From: Thalassiosira profunda
Taxonomy: Eukaryota; Bacillariophyta; Thalassiosirophyceae; Thalassiosirales; Thalassiosiraceae
Direction of reading: 5' to 3'
Assembly: GCA_036939355.1 (NCBI GenBank)
Contig: JALLAP010000464.1
Span: 1 to 16,441 of the forward strand
Length of the DNA stretch: 16,441 nt
Below, piece after piece: positions 14,833-16,441 of this stretch. The notes below the pieces were generated by a model that was not told the DNA's origin, ran no database searches, and was given only the letters and a program-made list of their open reading frames with translations. The position numbers and the translations under genes are program-made. Numbering within the stretch: position 1 is the first letter of the stretch; the number at the start of each line of letters is the position of its first letter.

Positions 14833-14924
14833 CAGCTACAAACACCGACAATTGATCAAGGCCGAATCATCCTTGCTCGAAATAGACACAACTAGTTTTA
14901 CTTCTATCGAAGGCAGCAACCTCT
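14833..14924. other. Short convergent intergenic gap
   Basis: Only 92 bp separate the stop of the astacin gene from the stop of the minus-strand gene. Both 3' UTRs must lie here or overlap the opposite gene. It is AT-richer than the flanking coding sequence. No clear polyadenylation hexamer was seen. Confidence 0.4.
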
Positions 14925-16295
14925 CTAAGGGTAGTAAGGCTCATCGTCGGAATCGGCCTTGCGGCGCTTCGCCCTTTTCGCCGTGGGAGCGCTCGACTTG
15001 GACTTGGCGCTGCGGGCCCGCTTCTTTGGCTCGGGTGCAGTCGACGAAGAAGCGGGAAGCGGCTCGTGCTGGTAGAACTTTGGGAGACGCCCGGGATGGA
15101 GATGCTCGTTGTAGAACACCTGCGGATACATGTCCCACGGAAGTTTGGTGCCTTTGGTCACAATGGACCTGTCTCGGCCACGAGCTTTGCCATCGAACTC
15201 CTTGGATTTCGCGTGCAGCTTGAGGCCCGCAAAATGCGCCAGGATAGCTTTCAGGCACGTGGCGGCCGATTTGCCCCCATACACTGGGACTTCGAGGTCG
15301 CGTGCCAGTTGCTCCATGTTGGAGATTTTCGGCTTCTTCGGGTCCGCAGGTCCGCCGTGGATGATGAGTAGCTTGGGCCTAAATTCCACCATTGCCTTGT
15401 TTGTCAACGACTTCTGGCCGATGCGGTGCAAGTAGGTGCCCCCGTGTTCGTTGCACCACGTCTTGTGCATCTTGGTTGCCGGAAGGCCAGCTATTTTCCT
15501 ATCCGCGGCCTTCTTCTTGAAGAACTCGGTCTGACCGCCATCGCGATAGCCCAGTACTGGAACGAAGCAGAAGGGGCGTGAGATTCGTGTCAAAAGTAAC
15601 TCGCTGAACAACAAGGGCCTCACCAATGTTGGTGCCGTCGAGGCACCCTCGAAGCTGCTCTTTCACCTCGTCCTTCTTGCCAAACTGCTTCCAGCCATTT
15701 CCGGAGAGCGCGCTCCACACCTGAGGAGTGCTGAGCTTGTCGAAGTTCTTCTGCAGAGCGCCGTGGCTCATCACACTCAGGAGAACGCCCTCAAACTCCT
15801 CGTAGTCGATTATGGCGCCGCCGTGCTTCTTGGAGTACGCCCGCCTCTCCTTCTGAGTTGCAGGCCAGGGGTCCTTGAGCGTCCCCGCCCGCTTCTTCTT
15901 CCAAAGCTTGACGGCCTCTGTCTCGGGCCATTCCTCCTCGGGCTTCAATTCCGGGCCCTCGCAGGACGCCACGGTGCCGCTCGTGGCGAGAGTGGTCGAG
16001 AGGAGAGCGCGATCGCGCCCGTGAGCAGAGACGACAGCGGCGTGCTGTTGGTCGTGCGGCCAGACCCGGCCGGGCCGAGGGACGGGCGCTCGCCGGTGCT
16101 GATGGCGGCGCTGAATGAAGCGGCGTTGATGGATGCAAAAGGAAGAAGCAGTCGTGCGGGCGCAGCCGCGACAACGACGCTGGGAACAGCCGTCGCCGCT
16201 CCGCTGGTGGCGGCCGCGAGCGTCGAACGAGAGAGGTGCGGCGTCGCACCGCCGAGGAGGCGACTGGCCTTGCATGCAAGGCGCCCGCTCATCAT
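14925..16295 (-). CDS. Conserved-looking protein of unknown function, organelle-type presequence and NLS-like tail
   Basis: Minus-strand exons 16295-16066, 15979-15624 and 15556-14925 join to about 405 residues. The 67-nt intron 15623-15557 is clear (CATTG|GTGAGG to GTTCCAG|TACTGG). The 86-nt one (16065-15980, GTCTGG...CACGAG) is only a frame-keeping proposal, the alternative being a one-base deletion near 16000. The N-terminus (MMSGRLACKASRLLGG...) is rich in Ala/Ser/Arg with no acids over its first 50 residues, like a mitochondrial presequence. The body has WKKKRAGTLKDPWPAT, an EF-hand-like but unconvincing DYEEFEG, VWSALSGNGWKQFGKK and CNEHGGTYLHRIGQKS. The C-terminus is strongly basic (KKRARSAK; KRAKRRK), then DSDDEPYYP. 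I do not recognise the family. A DNA- or RNA-binding role fits the basic tail but is only an inference. Confidence 0.6.
15557..15623 (-). other. Intron of the minus-strand unknown gene
   Basis: 67 nt on the minus strand, from GTGAGGCCC at 15623 to CTTCGTTCCAG at 15557. Splicing changes reading frame and joins CLDGTNI-V to LGYRDGGQTEFFKKK, which reads open to the stop at 14925. Confidence 0.85.
16267..16282. repeat. 16-bp perfect palindrome at the 5' end of a coding region
   Basis: GCCTTGCATGCAAGGC is its own reverse complement. It lies at codons 5-10 of the minus-strand gene (within RLACKA), just inside the start. Confidence 0.5.
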
Positions 16296-16441
16296 GATGT
16301 GATGGGAGGCAGTGTTGTGAATGCGAGCCTTGCTAAATTGTGAGCTCTGGCGCCTCGTGTTGGTGCTGAAGCAGGGGGCGACCGCCGTGACGCCACTAGT
16401 GAGGACACAAGCGAATTTCTCTGGACACAAACTGCTTGACA
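16296..16441. promoter_or_regulatory. Upstream region of the minus-strand unknown gene
   Basis: These 146 bp run to the right edge and should contain the 5' UTR and part of the promoter. The minus frame stays open to an earlier Met at 16430, but the stretch between (CFSTNTRRQSS...) adds nothing recognisable. The MM start at 16295 is preferred. Confidence 0.3.

Noticed and set aside
16267..16282. The 16-bp palindrome considered as an operator site
   Set aside because: It lies within codons 5-10 of a likely coding exon. A single palindrome of this size can occur by chance, so it is listed only as a repeat.
1..16441. Mobile element, CRISPR, prophage or toxin-antitoxin system
   Set aside because: No transposase, integrase, reverse transcriptase, repeat-spacer array, terminal inverted repeats or small paired toxin-like genes were seen. 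The architecture is that of intron-containing nuclear genes.

Overview
This is a gene-dense eukaryotic nuclear window, most likely from a diatom or a close stramenopile. The indications are: short GT-AG introns (67-86 nt in most cases, often GTGAG at the donor); a predicted signal peptide followed by AAA/W, as in secondary-plastid presequences; a eukaryotic, membrane-anchored tricorn-like protease; PSESPS-type and PTT-type Ser/Pro/Thr linkers; and a Cys-rich YIDW...CC..H..W repeat of the kind common in secreted diatom proteins. There is no bacterial operon structure and no sign of a virus, transposase or CRISPR array. All assignments come from reading motifs. No database search was run.

Layout, left to right: (1) the 3' end of a + strand gene (1-104). 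(2) A small + strand hypothetical gene (585-1010). (3) A - strand two-exon gene for a small EMAPII-like tRNA-binding OB-fold protein (2036 to 1213). (4) A divergent + strand cyclin-box gene (2516-3893) with a reading-frame break near 2885. (5) A very large + strand tricorn-protease-like gene (4148-9686), a single-pass membrane protein with a propeller region, PDZ and S41-type catalytic domain. It has one clear intron and one cryptic in-frame intron. (6) A convergent - strand TRM11-like tRNA guanine methyltransferase (11367 to 9703) with a secretory or plastid-type presequence; the two stop codons are only 16 bp apart. (7) A divergent + strand secreted astacin-family metalloprotease of seven exons (12009-14832), with a His-rich propeptide, ShK-like Cys-rich region, duplicated PTT linker exons and three YIDW Cys-rich repeats. 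(8) A convergent - strand gene of unknown function (16295 to 14925) with an N-terminal organelle-presequence look and an NLS-like basic C-terminus.

There is no obvious single pathway. Two genes concern tRNA (OB-fold binder and TRM11-like enzyme), and two are proteases predicted to act in or beyond the endomembrane system. The most unusual parts are the exon architecture and repeat modules of the astacin gene, the membrane anchoring of the tricorn homologue, and two stop-free in-frame introns that create false hydrophobic segments if not spliced out in silico.
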